Shown here in pieces: positions 32,046 through 44,800 of a stretch of 64,000 bases of DNA. Below the pieces are notes generated by a model. That model ran no database searches and was not told the origin of the DNA. It saw only the letters and a program-made list of their open reading frames with translations. Source of the stretch: Paramacrobiotus metropolitanus. Lineage: Eukaryota; Tardigrada; Eutardigrada; Parachela; Macrobiotidae. Position 1 is the stretch's first letter. Every line of letters begins with the position of its first letter. The stretch lies in NCBI RefSeq assembly GCF_019649055.1, contig NW_026570275.1, positions 186,001 through 250,000 of the forward strand, in the 5' to 3' direction. The position numbers were made by a program, and so were the translations under genes.

Positions 32046-34250
32046 TTACTCGGATAACCGCGAAATACGCTTTGAACAGACAAAGTACAGCGACTCATCG
32101 CAGTCTGATTCGCCCGGCTTATGGACGTTACTGCGGGTTATCGTATTGCAGTTAGACACGTACACCCTCTCGTCATCGTCCAGGTCGGCTGCATCACTGG
32201 ATAGCTGTGAGCTGAAAAATTCTTCGATCCTGTTCCTCGGAGTTCGAGAGATTTTGGCGTTCTTTTCCCGGCAGAAGGTCCGCGCTCGAGAGAAAGTTTT
32301 CCTGCAAAGAAAATCTGAGAACGGTTTGGAACGTACTTACAGAATGCGCTCAGTACTTTAACGGAGGTTCCGCTAGGAATGAAAAATAGTAGCAGGAGTT
32401 TTGAAAGGTCACCCAACCCTGGGTCGTCAGACACGTGGTGTCATCTAGCAACAGCAAGGTTTATAAGGAAAACAGGATCTTATGTATTTCGCGTTCTAGC
32501 TAAGGATTGTTTTTGCTAAATGTGCAGATACGAGCTAATAGTTTGTATCGATCAGCAATACGCACTCACCAGACGGTTTTCCGTAAGCCAGTTGGATCTT
32601 CTCAATATCCGTCTGACTTAGCTCCTTTCTCTGCCCCATTTTGGCGGCATTCTCTTCGTATTGCGGACCGTCCTTTGGGCGGATGGTCCAGGTGTCCTTC
32701 TTTCTGGCGAAGTCGTACATTCCGTAGTGCAGAATGGATCCAAAGTCGTACGGTTTACCGAACGCTGTAATTTCCTTATCGGTATACCTTTGAAATTGCA
32801 AATTCTGGCCTGCAACAAACAGACTTTGTATCGCGCTGTGAATCTGTTGGTTGCATGCCTCCAAAAACGGTTTACCCTTCTCGATGTTGTCCCAGTTGAT
32901 GTCGACATATTGGTCTCTATCCGTTCGTGACTGTTCATGAAAAAATCCTAACGGCAGGCGCAAAATAAAATACCAGCGACATTCGTAAATCGTTTTACCA
33001 ACCAATTGCGTGCATGAGTTCGTGGTGGACGTATCCCGGACCCATGCATCCTGAAAAAGACTTAACTAGAAAAGGTCACGACAAAAAAAAGGCGGCGAAG
33101 TTTTACCCGGAACTTGGAGAGCCAACGTTTGTTGACCTTTCTGCCGACCGACGTACGAACTGCATCTGCAACATTCAGCCATTGATACAACCCAAATTTA
33201 TGTGACCTTTCGCCCATTCCCTTACCCGAAAGAGGGTCCAATGTAGACGAAATCCTTATCGGCGTCGGTCTTTTCCCGGAAGATTATAGGAGTTTTTGCT
33301 TGGAAGATCTGCAAGGCGTTGCGCACCGACTGTTTGTCGATCGGTCCTGTGTTGCAAAACCATCGCTGGGCTGGGCTACAGAATTTTTGCGAGGAAGGAG
33401 GTCTTACTGAATTGTCTGGATAGCATGTAAGGAACCACGCCACCCGGCCAGCGCAGATCGTCATTTTTCACGAAGTTGTTGGCCACTTTCTGTAACACAG
33501 CGGTTTACGAGATTTCGAACCGAATTGAGAAACTCCAACCTCTGTTTCCTGAGGCACTTTTATCCCGGGGGTGTATCCTAGGATGTCGCCCTCGAAGATA
33601 TCGGGTGCCGAGAGCATTTCGCCTTCCGCGCCTATGTCCATCGGATTTTACAAATTGACCGCGTATTAAGTACAAGAAATGATTCAAAACCGAATTCGTC
33701 ATGGATGGAAGAGTTTTTACGTGAAGTACAAAGGCCCACCGGATGGATTCTGTAAGCTACTACCCTAGGTCGGATGAATTTTAGTTAAATACTCTATTTA
33801 CTTTTTATTATTTACTATTTACCCTCTTTTAATGAATACTTACGCGGTCCTTTGCCCGTGGTCTCCGTAATCTGCGCATCGGTGATAATCACATCCGCCA
33901 CTTTTGTGGTGGAAGCGCTCGTCACCGGCTTCGATGTGCTCGGAGTTGTTGCTGAACAGTCAATCGCTGTACAAGCCTCGTAGGTCGGCGCCACGCTTGG
34001 CGGCAGAGCACAGCACCATTCTGTAGTAAAGCAAATTTTTCAACAATCTTTCTAGTTAGTAGCAGGCAAGAAAAGCAGTACACTTGATACGGCGAATTAA
34101 GAGCGCGGACGAGCATGTCAAAAGGAACAGTTCCGCTAGCAACGTACTTTAATTGCGGTTACCTTGAGGATCAATCGCCCAACAGACTCTTCCAGAAACT
34201 GCTAAAAAGACTAGCGGAACCAAAAACAGAGCGTGCACGGTAGACTGCAT
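32046..34250 (-). CDS. Secreted astacin metalloprotease with C-terminal C-type-lectin-like domain, second copy
   Basis: Eleven minus-strand exons: 34250-34163, 34020-33844, 33631-33540, 33489-33408, 33346-33226, 33165-33107, 33050-33003, 32947-32876, 32809-32570, 32444-32357 and 32301-32046; 1323 nt, 440 residues. The exon lengths 82, 121, 59, 48, 72 and 240 equal those of the gene at 17.3-22.4 kb. Parts in order: signal peptide (MQSTVHALFLVPLVFLAVSG); EWCCALPP module with CC-x12-C-x4-C; Ser/Thr linker; IFEGDILGY propeptide switch; DLRWPGGVVPYML start; CSSYVG; HELMHAIG joined to FFHEQSRTDRDQY (intact zinc ligands); SILHYG replacing the Met-turn methionine by Leu; lectin-like domain with QGWVTFQNSCYYFSF, RTFCREKNAKIS, VYVSNCNTIT and YFVCSKR. 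The domain lacks the WND-type calcium/sugar motif that I would expect in a classical lectin. Introns are only 50-210 bp. Confidence 0.88.
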
Positions 34251-34770
34251 GGCGACTGTGATCGATGGAGCGAGATTTTATTATTGTGCGTGTTTTGGTG
34301 CAGTAACGAAGCAGCCGTCCTTGTTCGCATTTCCCGGTGCATGCACATAATGCAGCTCATATTGGACCGGTTTGTGCAATGTCTGCCTAGAGGCATTACA
34401 TTACAGTGCATAATGAATTACAGTGAATTTTTGATCGCATCAAAATTTTAAACCCTTGTGTTGCTGTGTTATTGATTCACAATTATTTTATGTTGAAATA
34501 CGTATGTATGTAAGGTATGTGACAGCGGCGTGATAGCAACTTTCATGTTTCACATTGTGTAAAAAATTCTACCGGCATAAATAAAAATGGTATATACCGA
34601 AATCCGGTACGTATTAGGCAGACGACGTTAGAAAACATCAAAGTAACTTTTTCGCGTGCTGCGAATTACGGTCATTAACTCATCCTACCAAATACCTTCA
34701 TATAAGACCAATGTAATTCAGGAATATCTTAGAATAATAGAATGGGAACTTTGTGAATGGTTCCGGAAGA

Positions 34771-35285
34771 CTATGTCTGGTTGGTGTCCACCGTAATTCT
34801 GATATCCGCGTGATACTTGTGCGTCTGGTTGCCGGGTGTGTCGGGAAAATCCGGGATGGGAATGGGCAACGGCAAGATAATGGTGTGGGAGTGCGACGAG
34901 CGATTGTTCGGCAATGCCGTGGCTGGATCTCCGGTCGTTGTCGTGCTGGGAATGGTCGGCAGTGTGATCTGTTCCATTCCCAGATCCTCCGGTTTGCACA
35001 TAATCCGTTCGCAGGCCTTGTACGACCGTGCGATTTCGTCCGCCAACATACAACACCACTCTACGAGAATATGTAGTCTATGGTACTACGCAGACTTACA
35101 AAGCTTACGGACAAATTGACAATTAATTATTATTCGCTTATTAACTATGGCGCTGCTGCATCGGCTCGAAGCTTTATGTTGACATTTACGACAATCTTAC
35201 CGGAAGGCGGGATGAACGATGCCTGACTGTGCACAATAAACGACAACAAAACGAGAAAAATGAAAGTTTTCATCCCGAAATTCAT
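34771..35285 (-). CDS. Short secreted protein with only the CC-x12-C-x4-C module and a Thr/Pro linker
   Basis: Exons 35285-35201 and 35060-34771 (minus, phase 1) encode 124 residues. Exon 1 is a signal peptide (MNFGMKTFIFLVLLSFIVHSQA) and ends at a gtaaga donor. Exon 2 begins EWCCMLADEIARSYKACERIMC, shown here as 4 Cys spaced CC-x12-C-x4-C. It continues with a Thr/Pro-rich stretch and ends at TAG after IRITVDTNQT. The exon 1/2 boundary and phase are those of the astacin-lectin genes. There is no FEGD switch, protease or lectin domain. It lies 520 bp upstream of the second astacin-lectin gene on the same strand, so it is either a truncated duplicate or a stand-alone secreted module. The frame is clean. 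Confidence 0.75.
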
Positions 35286-36989
35286 GGTAAACGTACGAAG
35301 AAGAGAACCTAAACAATCTTTGACAACGTTGTGACAGATATTTGGCATGCACTGACGGACAACATTGCCGAGACACATAAGACAGGTGTGCTACTATTAT
35401 AGGTAAGTAATTATTTTATCGGTCCAAGAATGCAGTCAATGCACTACAACTTTGTATAGACGTACGACAACGAAAACCGCTTTGGTATTCACGTTAATAA
35501 GAATGACTCAGTGTAAAAAGACGAGCAAAAAGCATGGTGATGATTGAAACACTGCTGCAGGCACAAGTCGTAATTGCCACTTATTTGAATGTGAACGTCG
35601 ATTTCCGCCGCGTAGAAAATCGTCAGAGCGTCAAACGTTATTGAGCCTTCTGCAGTCCTTAACCAAAAATAAGATGAACGTTGAGTAATTCCCTTGGGCC
35701 CGGCGAGAAACGAATCACTACCCGGAACCAGCGGACGCAAAACACCGCACAGGATGGTTTGCAGTACTGTTGAAAACTGTTGAAGCTTTGCTGAACATAA
35801 CAGTTAACCGTTTTTATGTAAATACTTCGAAAAAAACCGGTAGTAACTCCGTTTTGAGCAACACATTCTCCGCGAATTAGGGTACGCGGAAGCCGATAAA
35901 ATCAGATAATATTCTCTGCGAAACTGCATAAAGGTCACTTTTAAGGACGTTAAGAGTGGCATCCGCCGAGGAACCACAGCATCCATATCACCGTCTCGTT
36001 TAGTGCTAGCTATAGGTCGTGTGCTGAAAAGGACGCTAAAAAAGTTTACTGCGAAATGCAAACTAATTTTTGTTCATAATAAGGAAAGCGAACACTGAAA
36101 TGGTGCAATCTACCAGGAAAGATTAATCAAATTTTACGGAAAGAGTTTGCTAACGAGTCGTTAGTAACGACTATGGCAATACTGCATACCGTAACATAAA
36201 TGTTTGAAAAAAAAACAAGAAAGTAATAATTTTACTGGACCAGGATTAACCGGGCATGTATTTGTTATGCAGTAAATCTGTATTAAAATGCAGTAAACAA
36301 AACTGTGGTTTTGATTGGTTCAAACAGACACCACGCAGTCATAAACTAATCTCAGTTCGGCAATTCCTTGTTAGCATCTGCAAACTGCAAAGCGAAAAAT
36401 TGCGAACTATAGGTAGTGCTGTAAAATCTGCAGATTTCGTAGTTAAGTGACTCAAGTCGAAGTATTGTGGACAAAGGGAAGTCACTCGAGTTACTACCCT
36501 CCACGGGAGGCGTTTAGTCTGTGTATGTTGGCCCATACGGCGAACATCAAAATTTTTGAAATGGTGCGTCATATGAGACACGTCTATAAGTCTTCACAGC
36601 CGCCATTCCATTGCACGCAGAGCGGTACTGTTAATGGAACTCCCCACCAGTGTAATTGGAACTACCAACTGTGCAGCTGCTAATCTGCAGATTTCACTTC
36701 GATTGACCCACAATCCGTCTGGTGAACAATCGGGCCCACTCTGATTTCTCAGCCAACACGATTACTCCGCCACCGTTTCATGTTTTAACCTTGGATTCCC
36801 TTCCTTCCCTTTTCCCGTGCCTTTCTTTTATTTTTCCTTAATATCCCATGTTTTTGCTTGTGTTTAAATAACGGGGGGAGAGGCAGCATGGTAGACCGAC
36901 CTTGAACGGGGCTGGACTGATGTTGCAGCTGTCATAGACTGATTGTCAGCGTGTCTTGGCGTGTTCTGCGATCTTTGCAGTTTGATCTA
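35286..36989. other. Intergenic, no supported gene
   Basis: Left part presumably includes the promoter of the short secreted-module gene. The minus-strand frames at 35740-35489 and 36061-35804 have no recognisable domain or paralogue. Sequence composition becomes T-rich toward the EFA6 locus. Confidence 0.45.
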
Positions 36990-39900
36990 TCGTGTGTTCA
37001 TGTTGTCTGCAGTTTCAGCGAGGGTTTATTGCGTCTGCCATTGTGCCAGCTGCTTGTTTAACCAGCCATTCCCCCGCTGATTACGAGGTAAGCAACGTTT
37101 TTTATCGCTAATCAAATGTTATGAGTTCTTACTGGTTTTATTCGAATACGGTGGAATACCCAAGGAGATCGTGCTCGCAGTGATATTAATTTATCGTTTT
37201 CGCAGCTGTTTTTGTGGTATTCCAGCTGTTAGCGATTTTCTTCAAATTTCTCTTCATTCTCTTTTTTTCCTTCATACGAGGTTTTCTTGCGAAGAAATGG
37301 AAATTAAAATTTGCTTTAGAACGCATTCGTTAAAAGTTCCCTAGAAAATGATTTTATAATTAATAATATTTATGAATATTATTAATTATTTTTGTTGTTG
37401 TTTTATTTTCGATTTTATCATTGATGGGTTTTCGTTTATTGTTTTCTTTTGTTTTTATAAATTTTCATAACAAACGCCCGCAATTTGTGTGAGGAGCTTA
37501 ATAATCGTTAATTTTATTTTCCAGCATTTTAAGTTAAAATGGTTAAAAATTACTTTTTAACCATTTTTTTCTTTTATGGCAGTCTGAATTTCTGCAGTTA
37601 TTAATGTCGAGAATCGTGCAGTTTGGAATTTCAGCGAAAATTTGTCGTTTTCTGTGATACATGGATTTGTTAATGATTTCTCTTTCGTTTAAATAAATTT
37701 TCAATCGTAAAAAAGTTGCCGTTAACTAGAATTTTTGGAATTCAATAAAAGTCATCTGAGACTTCTGTTTGTTTTGAAGATTGTGTGATTTGCGGATGCG
37801 CATGAGTGATTATTCTCGTGCTTTGTCCGCTAATTCTTTATTGGAAAAATTTTGCTGCCTTTTAAAAGAGAACACGATTGTTATTGGTATGAAATTGTTG
37901 TTATGCTAAGCAAGCCAAAGAATGGATCGTTCTCCTGAATCGGCATTTTCTAAGTGTGTTTGCGCATATGTTCGCCGTCCGACCGAAGATATTGATGTTG
38001 GGAGTGTAAACATGGCAGTGCAATTGGTAATGTGTCAGTCATTTTTTACGGTTATACGTCGGCGATGAAATTGTTCTAAAACAGCCGGGGCTAAAAATAT
38101 TCCGCAATCTCCGTCAGTTTGGCAATTTACGCTCGCCATTTACCGCCAGATTACTGCACGCTTGGCCCACTTTTCCCCGTGGAATGGCTGTTTTCTATCT
38201 GTCGCACGGGTTCGGACGAATTTAATTAAAAAAAATTGGGACAGAAATCGGGTCCGGGAGACTAACATGGATTTTTTCACTCGAAAACTTCCCTTCGTTA
38301 TTTTTTGCGGGATTTTTGCTAATTATTGCACAGTATTTCTGCCTTTGATTTTTAATTTTTCGCGAAATTTTCTCATAATTTCGGCTTTAAAATTATGTTA
38401 ATTATTTTTACGTTGTTCTAGAATTTCGAAATCGTTGATTCTGAAATTTGTGTGCTTTCGCAGATTTTTATGCGCAATAAATAATTTGATTGGTGATTTT
38501 TGGTTGACTTTTTCGCAGCCATTGATAACGAAATTGTGCAAATATTTCACACATGTCAGTTGGCCGAAAATAAAGCATTTGTACAAAATATTCTTATTGA
38601 TAATTCCCCTCAGAAATTATTCAGCCGGAAGCTCTTATAAATTTACAGGCGGTAATATTTTGTCATTTGTGAGAAAAATGGAGATTATGTTTAATATTAC
38701 GCAAGTCATCTGTAAAAATTCTCCTAATCGCTAATACAAATAATCAGTACCATTGAATAATTTATCTCACGTGCTAATGAGCCCGCAGCGATAGCGGGGT
38801 TCATGTTTTGAGCGTTTTTCAATGTCGTGAACTGAGTACACACGGTTCTAGTGGGGCTGCTTGGCCTCCGGACGCCCACACAGTAACAGCGCCATACTTC
38901 GCACACAGCAGCCGGAAGTGGCAGTGTTGCTGCAGTATTGTGTAGTAGCGATTGCTGATTAATTGAGGCATCGATCGGCGATGACCAGTTCGCTTATCAA
39001 TGGTGGCCTTTGTGCGGAAGATCTGTGTCGCAGCGCGGCGGTGTCATTCAGGAATTAATCGGTCGTTAATGAGCTATATTCAGCAGTTTTCTATTGATGA
39101 TCGCTATGTAAATACTGTATTTGAAAAAATACATTAAGCTTAAATTTTCGAAAAACAAGCCTAAATTTTTGGAAATTAAATAAGCATGCTTGATTTTTTG
39201 GAGATTAAATAAGCAGGCGTAAAGTTTTGCAACTTTTCGAAGCTTAAATTTTTGAAAATTAAATAAGCATGCTTAATTTCTTAAAACTTTTTGGAAGTTT
39301 CTATTTTTTGAAAATTTAATATGACAATTATAATATTATGTATCTGTAGTTTTCTCAAATTAGTATTGAATTTTTTAAAAATATATTTGAACTTTTTGCA
39401 CTTTGGAACGTTTAATTGGTTTGCAGAGATTTCTCATTGGTGATGTTTATTTGTTTGAAAATTGAATGCGATTTTACATATTTTTGTCAAACACCGGAAT
39501 TTTCTCGGGCTCATTTTATTGTGCTGTGGAATTCTTCAGCAGCTTGTTAGAATTGTTAAGAAAGTGCACAATTCTGATAGCGATTATAGCGGTGACAAAT
39601 AGTCTGTTGTGCTTTCTGTGAAGACTGTAAGTTGAACCGGTAATTGGGTATGCTTGAAATGGCGACGTTTTTCCGTTAGGAAACTGGATGGACGTACTTA
39701 CTGTACTATGTAAGACACGGTCCGTTTGCTGCTTTTTTCCAACTGGTCAATTGCTGCGCGTGTCCGATGATGTTTTTCTCACCAGTGCATCAAGTTGAAA
39801 AACGTGTCAGACGGAAGACATGTTTCATATTTTATTTTTACAAGCTGACGGAGGCGGAATCGCAGTAGTATAGCGGTTGTGGGTGAATGGTTTCGATGGG

Positions 39901-41898
39901 AAATTTTTAAAAAATTGTGTCAATGGAAGCCTTTTAACGGACAAGATAACAAGCGATAAAAAAGATATTTTCAATAAAATACGTTTGTTAAACATTTTTT
40001 AAATATTAGATATATATCTTAGATATTAAAAAATATATAAATATAAAATTTGCATGTAAAAATGTGTTTTAGTTTTTTATTTATGCAAAAGTAATTAAGA
40101 ACGCGTTTGGAAAGGAGATTTTTTTGCGTTAAAAAATTAGTTTTAGTTTAAAATATAAATTTTCTCTCGCTTCGTTATTCATTTTGTTATTGCCAACAGG
40201 CAGTTGTTCAGTCAGCGTTTTTTTAAGCAGTACAGCGAGTAGTGTTTTATGGGAGCTTGTTGTTTCCTTGGATAGAGGCCCTCATTAGCATATTTGTCCG
40301 GTGTTGAACCTTGACTCACCTTTGTGACTTTGCACAGTTGCATGTTATTATCACCTCTTGTTGACGTTGTGTCTCGACAAAAACGCCGCATTGTTATGCT
40401 AAGTCAAGGACTGTAAAGCATTGTGTATCCGGGGAATTTGCGATTTTTTTCTGACTTTTGTGTAAAAAATCTCGTAAAACTTTTAAAACAGGTTGCAAGA
40501 ATCTGTCGATTTGATGGTAAATCTGGGAAGAATAATCGTTAAATTGGAATTTTTAAATTTTTTTTTCGTTGAAATTTATCGTATTTAAGTAATTTCTTTA
40601 AAAACTTTCACGGTCTGTTTTTTTTTGCGTAGCAGATTTAAGTAATTGATCCACTTGATTAGCAGGTTTGTTTTTGAAACGGTTACAGTGGGCGGGTGTG
40701 GTTTAAAGATTTACATGAGAGTTTACACAAACTGCGGCCAAGTTGCCGCTGTTGTATAAACCGCACAATACCGATTACGGTTTACATTGCCCATGTTGGT
40801 TTTGTTGGCGACAACGGCAGTCTCAGAATGTACGCTTGCAATTAGTTTTTCTTGATTATGTTGAACAAGTGTCCACTCCATCAACACAATTATGTTTGAC
40901 AGCGCCTAATTAAGGAACATCGCCAGGAAAAAATGCCACACTGATCTACATTCCTTCACCCTTGACGTCATCCGCCAACTGCCGACCGAGCGAAGTTTCC
41001 ATCGGAATTCACAACTAAATTGGTAACAAAACAATGATCCACGGAATCAAAATGTGGCCGGGAATTTTTTTTGTTGATATTTTTTATAATTTTTACAATA
41101 TTCGTCGACATTTATAGGCTTTTTTGAAAGATTTTTCTTGATGTTTACAAAGGTACATGCTTTTTTTTATTTATTCAAAATTAATAAATATAAAGATTCA
41201 CTATGTATTTTCAAACAGTTTCGGTTTAGTTGTCTTGCTCGGCGCTCCGCTTTGAGACATTTCTGCATGTAATGCGGATTGAATTGAAGGTGCATACATG
41301 TGATTATATCGTAGTACAACGGCTTTACCGTGAGGTAGCAATCCGGAAGTATGTCTTTGTTATTACGAGAAAAAACCTTGATAGCCGAATTAAAAATTAG
41401 AAAGCATTTTGGTATCACTAATTTTTTTATTTATACGAGTACATGACTTGATTCAGTACGACTGAAAAATTTTCCCCTTTGAAAATGCTTTTAAACTTCT
41501 GACGTCAGTACTTGTTCTGTGTTCAGACCGTTATATGGTTACTTTTAATGGATTTGCCTATATATGGCAATTTCGCACGATTTGTTTGTTATCGGTTTAA
41601 TTTATTGTAATTGTGTGGTATTCTTTTTGTAGTATGTTTTTACGTTGGATTAAATAACTATTTAAGTGTGTGCACGAAAAGATTGGTCGACGCGGTTCTG
41701 GTTTGTGGTGTTAGAAAGAAACCCGATTAAATTTTCTAGCTGATCATAACGTTTCCATTTATTTATGAATTATTTAGTTGATTATTCGCTCGTTGTAGAA
41801 GTATTCAAAATTGCTGGCTAGTGGCTATGCATTTCACAGTGATTTGTCTTCTCTTAATTTGTGTCTATTTAGAAGGTTGACCGCCGTAGCCTCCGACG
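36990..41898 (+). other. Possible 5' UTR exon and first intron of EFA6
   Basis: A more GC-balanced stretch ends at 37087 with CGAG|GTAAGC, a good donor. An acceptor, ctatttag, occurs about 20 bp before the EFA6 start codon. I infer a non-coding first exon ending at 37087 and a 4.8-kb AT-rich 5' UTR intron. I see no coding exon in between. A small tandem-like repeat is at 39137-39290. Confidence 0.35.
39137..39290. repeat. Short degenerate direct repeats
   Basis: Three spaced copies of a unit like TTTTTGRARATTAAATAAGCA followed by TGC or GGC occur within about 150 bp of the putative EFA6 first intron. Some copies contain GCATGC. Confidence 0.6.
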
Positions 41899-44800
41899 AT
41901 GACCTCGGTGGAATCGCCGCAGTCGCTGTCCTTATCGGAGCCCCGCAGTGGCGACGGGAGCGGCCTGAAGACCTCTCCGCCGCGCTTCGAAGCCTACATC
42001 ATGACGGGCAACGTGATGCTGTCCAAGACCAACGTGGCGCAGGCACCTCCGCCCGGGAAGAAATCCAAGGGCGCGGGCGGCGGCGGACGGATCTATGGCA
42101 GCAACAACGTGGTGCTGCGCTCGCCGGTACAGGCGCGCCGATCGCCCGGCGGCGGCGACAAGGAGAACGAGGAGGACGGAGAGATGAAGGGCGAGTACGT
42201 GCAGAACGTGTTCGAGTGCTCGGGGCAGGATGTGCACGGGTTCACGCTCAACACCGTGGTGTGCGAGAAGGACGGGGCGTCACCGGAGGTCGCCGTGGAA
42301 AGTGCCGGTCAGTGAAGAGATGGCACTTATTTTTGTCATATTTTTTCGATTTTTTTGTAAACGGAAACTATTGGTTGTATTTTCTTATTTTTGTTTGGAA
42401 ATAGTAGCTGCTTTTGTATTGCTTTATTAATTTATTTGGAAATATAGTTTATTTTTGCACTCTTTTGCCAGTTGTCTGGAAAAAATATAATTTTGGTACC
42501 GTTTTACTCGTTTATTTAGGGATGGAAATTTTTCGTGGACTATTTTACCAATTTATTTGGATATAAATTATTTCTTTACTCACTTGTTTAGCCATTTACG
42601 TATTGGGAAAAACAGATTATTTCTGGATTTTCACTTCGCAAGAATTTGTCAGTAATTCTGCAGGGTTTCGTAGAAAAGGGGCTTGAACGATAGGGGGCTA
42701 TAATAATATTTGTCTTGTGTCCGCCCATAAATTGTATAATTTTAAGGACAAAACGTTTAGATGTCCTAGCATAAACCTGCGTGTAATATTTTTAAAACAA
42801 ATCGCGGTGGAATTCTTCAGTTTTGCTGACACGTCTTTTAAAATTATGAATTACTGATTGTTTCCATTATTACAATTTGAAAGTTATGAATTTTGAAAGG
42901 TAGAATGTGCTCGCTCGTACGGTGGATAAACGATTTTTATAGTTCGACACTGCACCATGAAACGGACTGTTTATTTGCGTATTGTGCCGCATCCGGCGGT
43001 TCACGCGATGTGTAGACAGGATGCCAGATGGTTTTCTCACGTTCTCACCGCAGTTTCGCTCATGGGAATCCGTTCGTAGCGGCGCACAACTTGTCGCGTT
43101 GTATCGTTGTTCTTGTTGTATTCCTGGGCACGTACGCACACACACACCGAGCAGTTTGTGGGTTTGACACAAATTCAGCCGCGGTTTGTAATGTCGTTAT
43201 CGGCGCGGCCGTGTTTGCATTGCAATAGGCGATGCGTCATTATTCGCATGCCACCGCCGCTCTATTTTTAATCAGCTCCCTAACCCAGCGCTGTTTTTAT
43301 TTTTGGGTTATTCTTACATCGCGTTGGGGTGTTGTTTTGCAGAAGAAAATAACAGCAAAGATCCCGCTTTTTGCGGGTTATTTTTACTGGAATTTTATTT
43401 ATATTTTAATTGAAAATTTTGCCGAAATTCTCTGCTTATTATGATGGAAATGGGATTACTGATATTATCGTTCTGGTAAGCTGATGTTTCTGGACAGATT
43501 ACGCAATTGGAACGCGGTTAAAGCGATTTTCTTTTAAGAATTAAAAATATTATTGTTTTTATTGTAAGTGTTTTTCGTAGTTCGGTTTGTGGGGAATGTT
43601 GCCTTATTTGTACTTTTGGTTGAAAATGGATGAATATGATGCTGTATTGTTCGCAGGGTTAAGATCTGCGCTGTGGGTTTTCTGATAGGATGATTAATTC
43701 GACAGCTAACCGCTTAGGAACGATGCTGTTTGATTATGACTGGTGTATTGAACACTGTATTCCATCGATTTGTGATGCTAATCTAATAATCACAACCAGT
43801 CTGCATCGTTAGAGAAAGTTTGCCGGTTTTCCATGCACTGAAGAGCCGAAAAGTTATGACAATTGAAATCTGCAGCTGGTGTATCGATTTTGAACTTTCA
43901 TACTGAATTTAAAATCAAACGCGAGTCAGACGGAATGATTTGGATAAACATAAAATCTTTTCTAGAAGAATAATGCAAATTTAGATTATGTTCGCCATTT
44001 CTTAGAAATTAATGCGAAACAGAAAAATTTTAGCTGATTATTCGAGTTATAAGGCAGTTCATGGAATTTTTAGATGATACTGTATCGGTGTAGCTTTGTT
44101 TGCGTGAAAAAGTATTATTTGTCTGAGAGTTTCCCTGCACTGATTTTTTTCGTCAATACCAGACTGGGTTTTACTGATGTTATTATTATTTTTCTCACTC
44201 TGCAGTAGCCAGCTTCTTTCATTGGAGATATCTTACCAGGCTACTGGAAAATTGTTTTGGTTAGCTTAAAAAATAGAGTTGTAATGTTTTGTAGTGAAGT
44301 GGCAGTATAGCGGTACGTATAAGACTGGTCGTATTAACTACTGCGGCGTTTCAAACGTAATTTCAGCAATAATAATGCGAGAGAAACCTCTTTTGCTGTG
44401 AAGAATAAACTTGGCAGGTTTTATGCTACATATATAGAAATGGAGGGATTAAAATAAATATTCGTATGACAGAAACTGCACGAAATACTGCCCGATAAAT
44501 CGGAGAATCTCGGAGACGCCGTTCTCTCGTATGAACACTTGGGAAAACCCGGTTGATTTACTTTTCACAGTTCTGGATGGAGTGGACGTGCGGGACAGCG
44601 CCAGTAGCGCCACTCCCCCGCCCCCGACACCCCCGCAGACCTTATCCAGCAGTCCCGAGGCCCTGATCCGCGTCCCCACGCCCTCGCAACGCGCCGTGAC
44701 CCCCGAGTCGTTGGACGACCGCCCCGTGTGGACGATCAACGCTCCCGTGGCCAAGGGCGCCGTGGTGACCAGCATTCCGGCGTCGCCGCGCCGTCTCGGA

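Noticed and set aside
41811-42404. 197-codon plus-strand frame overlapping EFA6 exon 1
   Set aside because: Arg/Gly-rich translation of a GC-rich exon in the wrong frame. The frame starting at 41899 has the family motif and a phase-correct donor.
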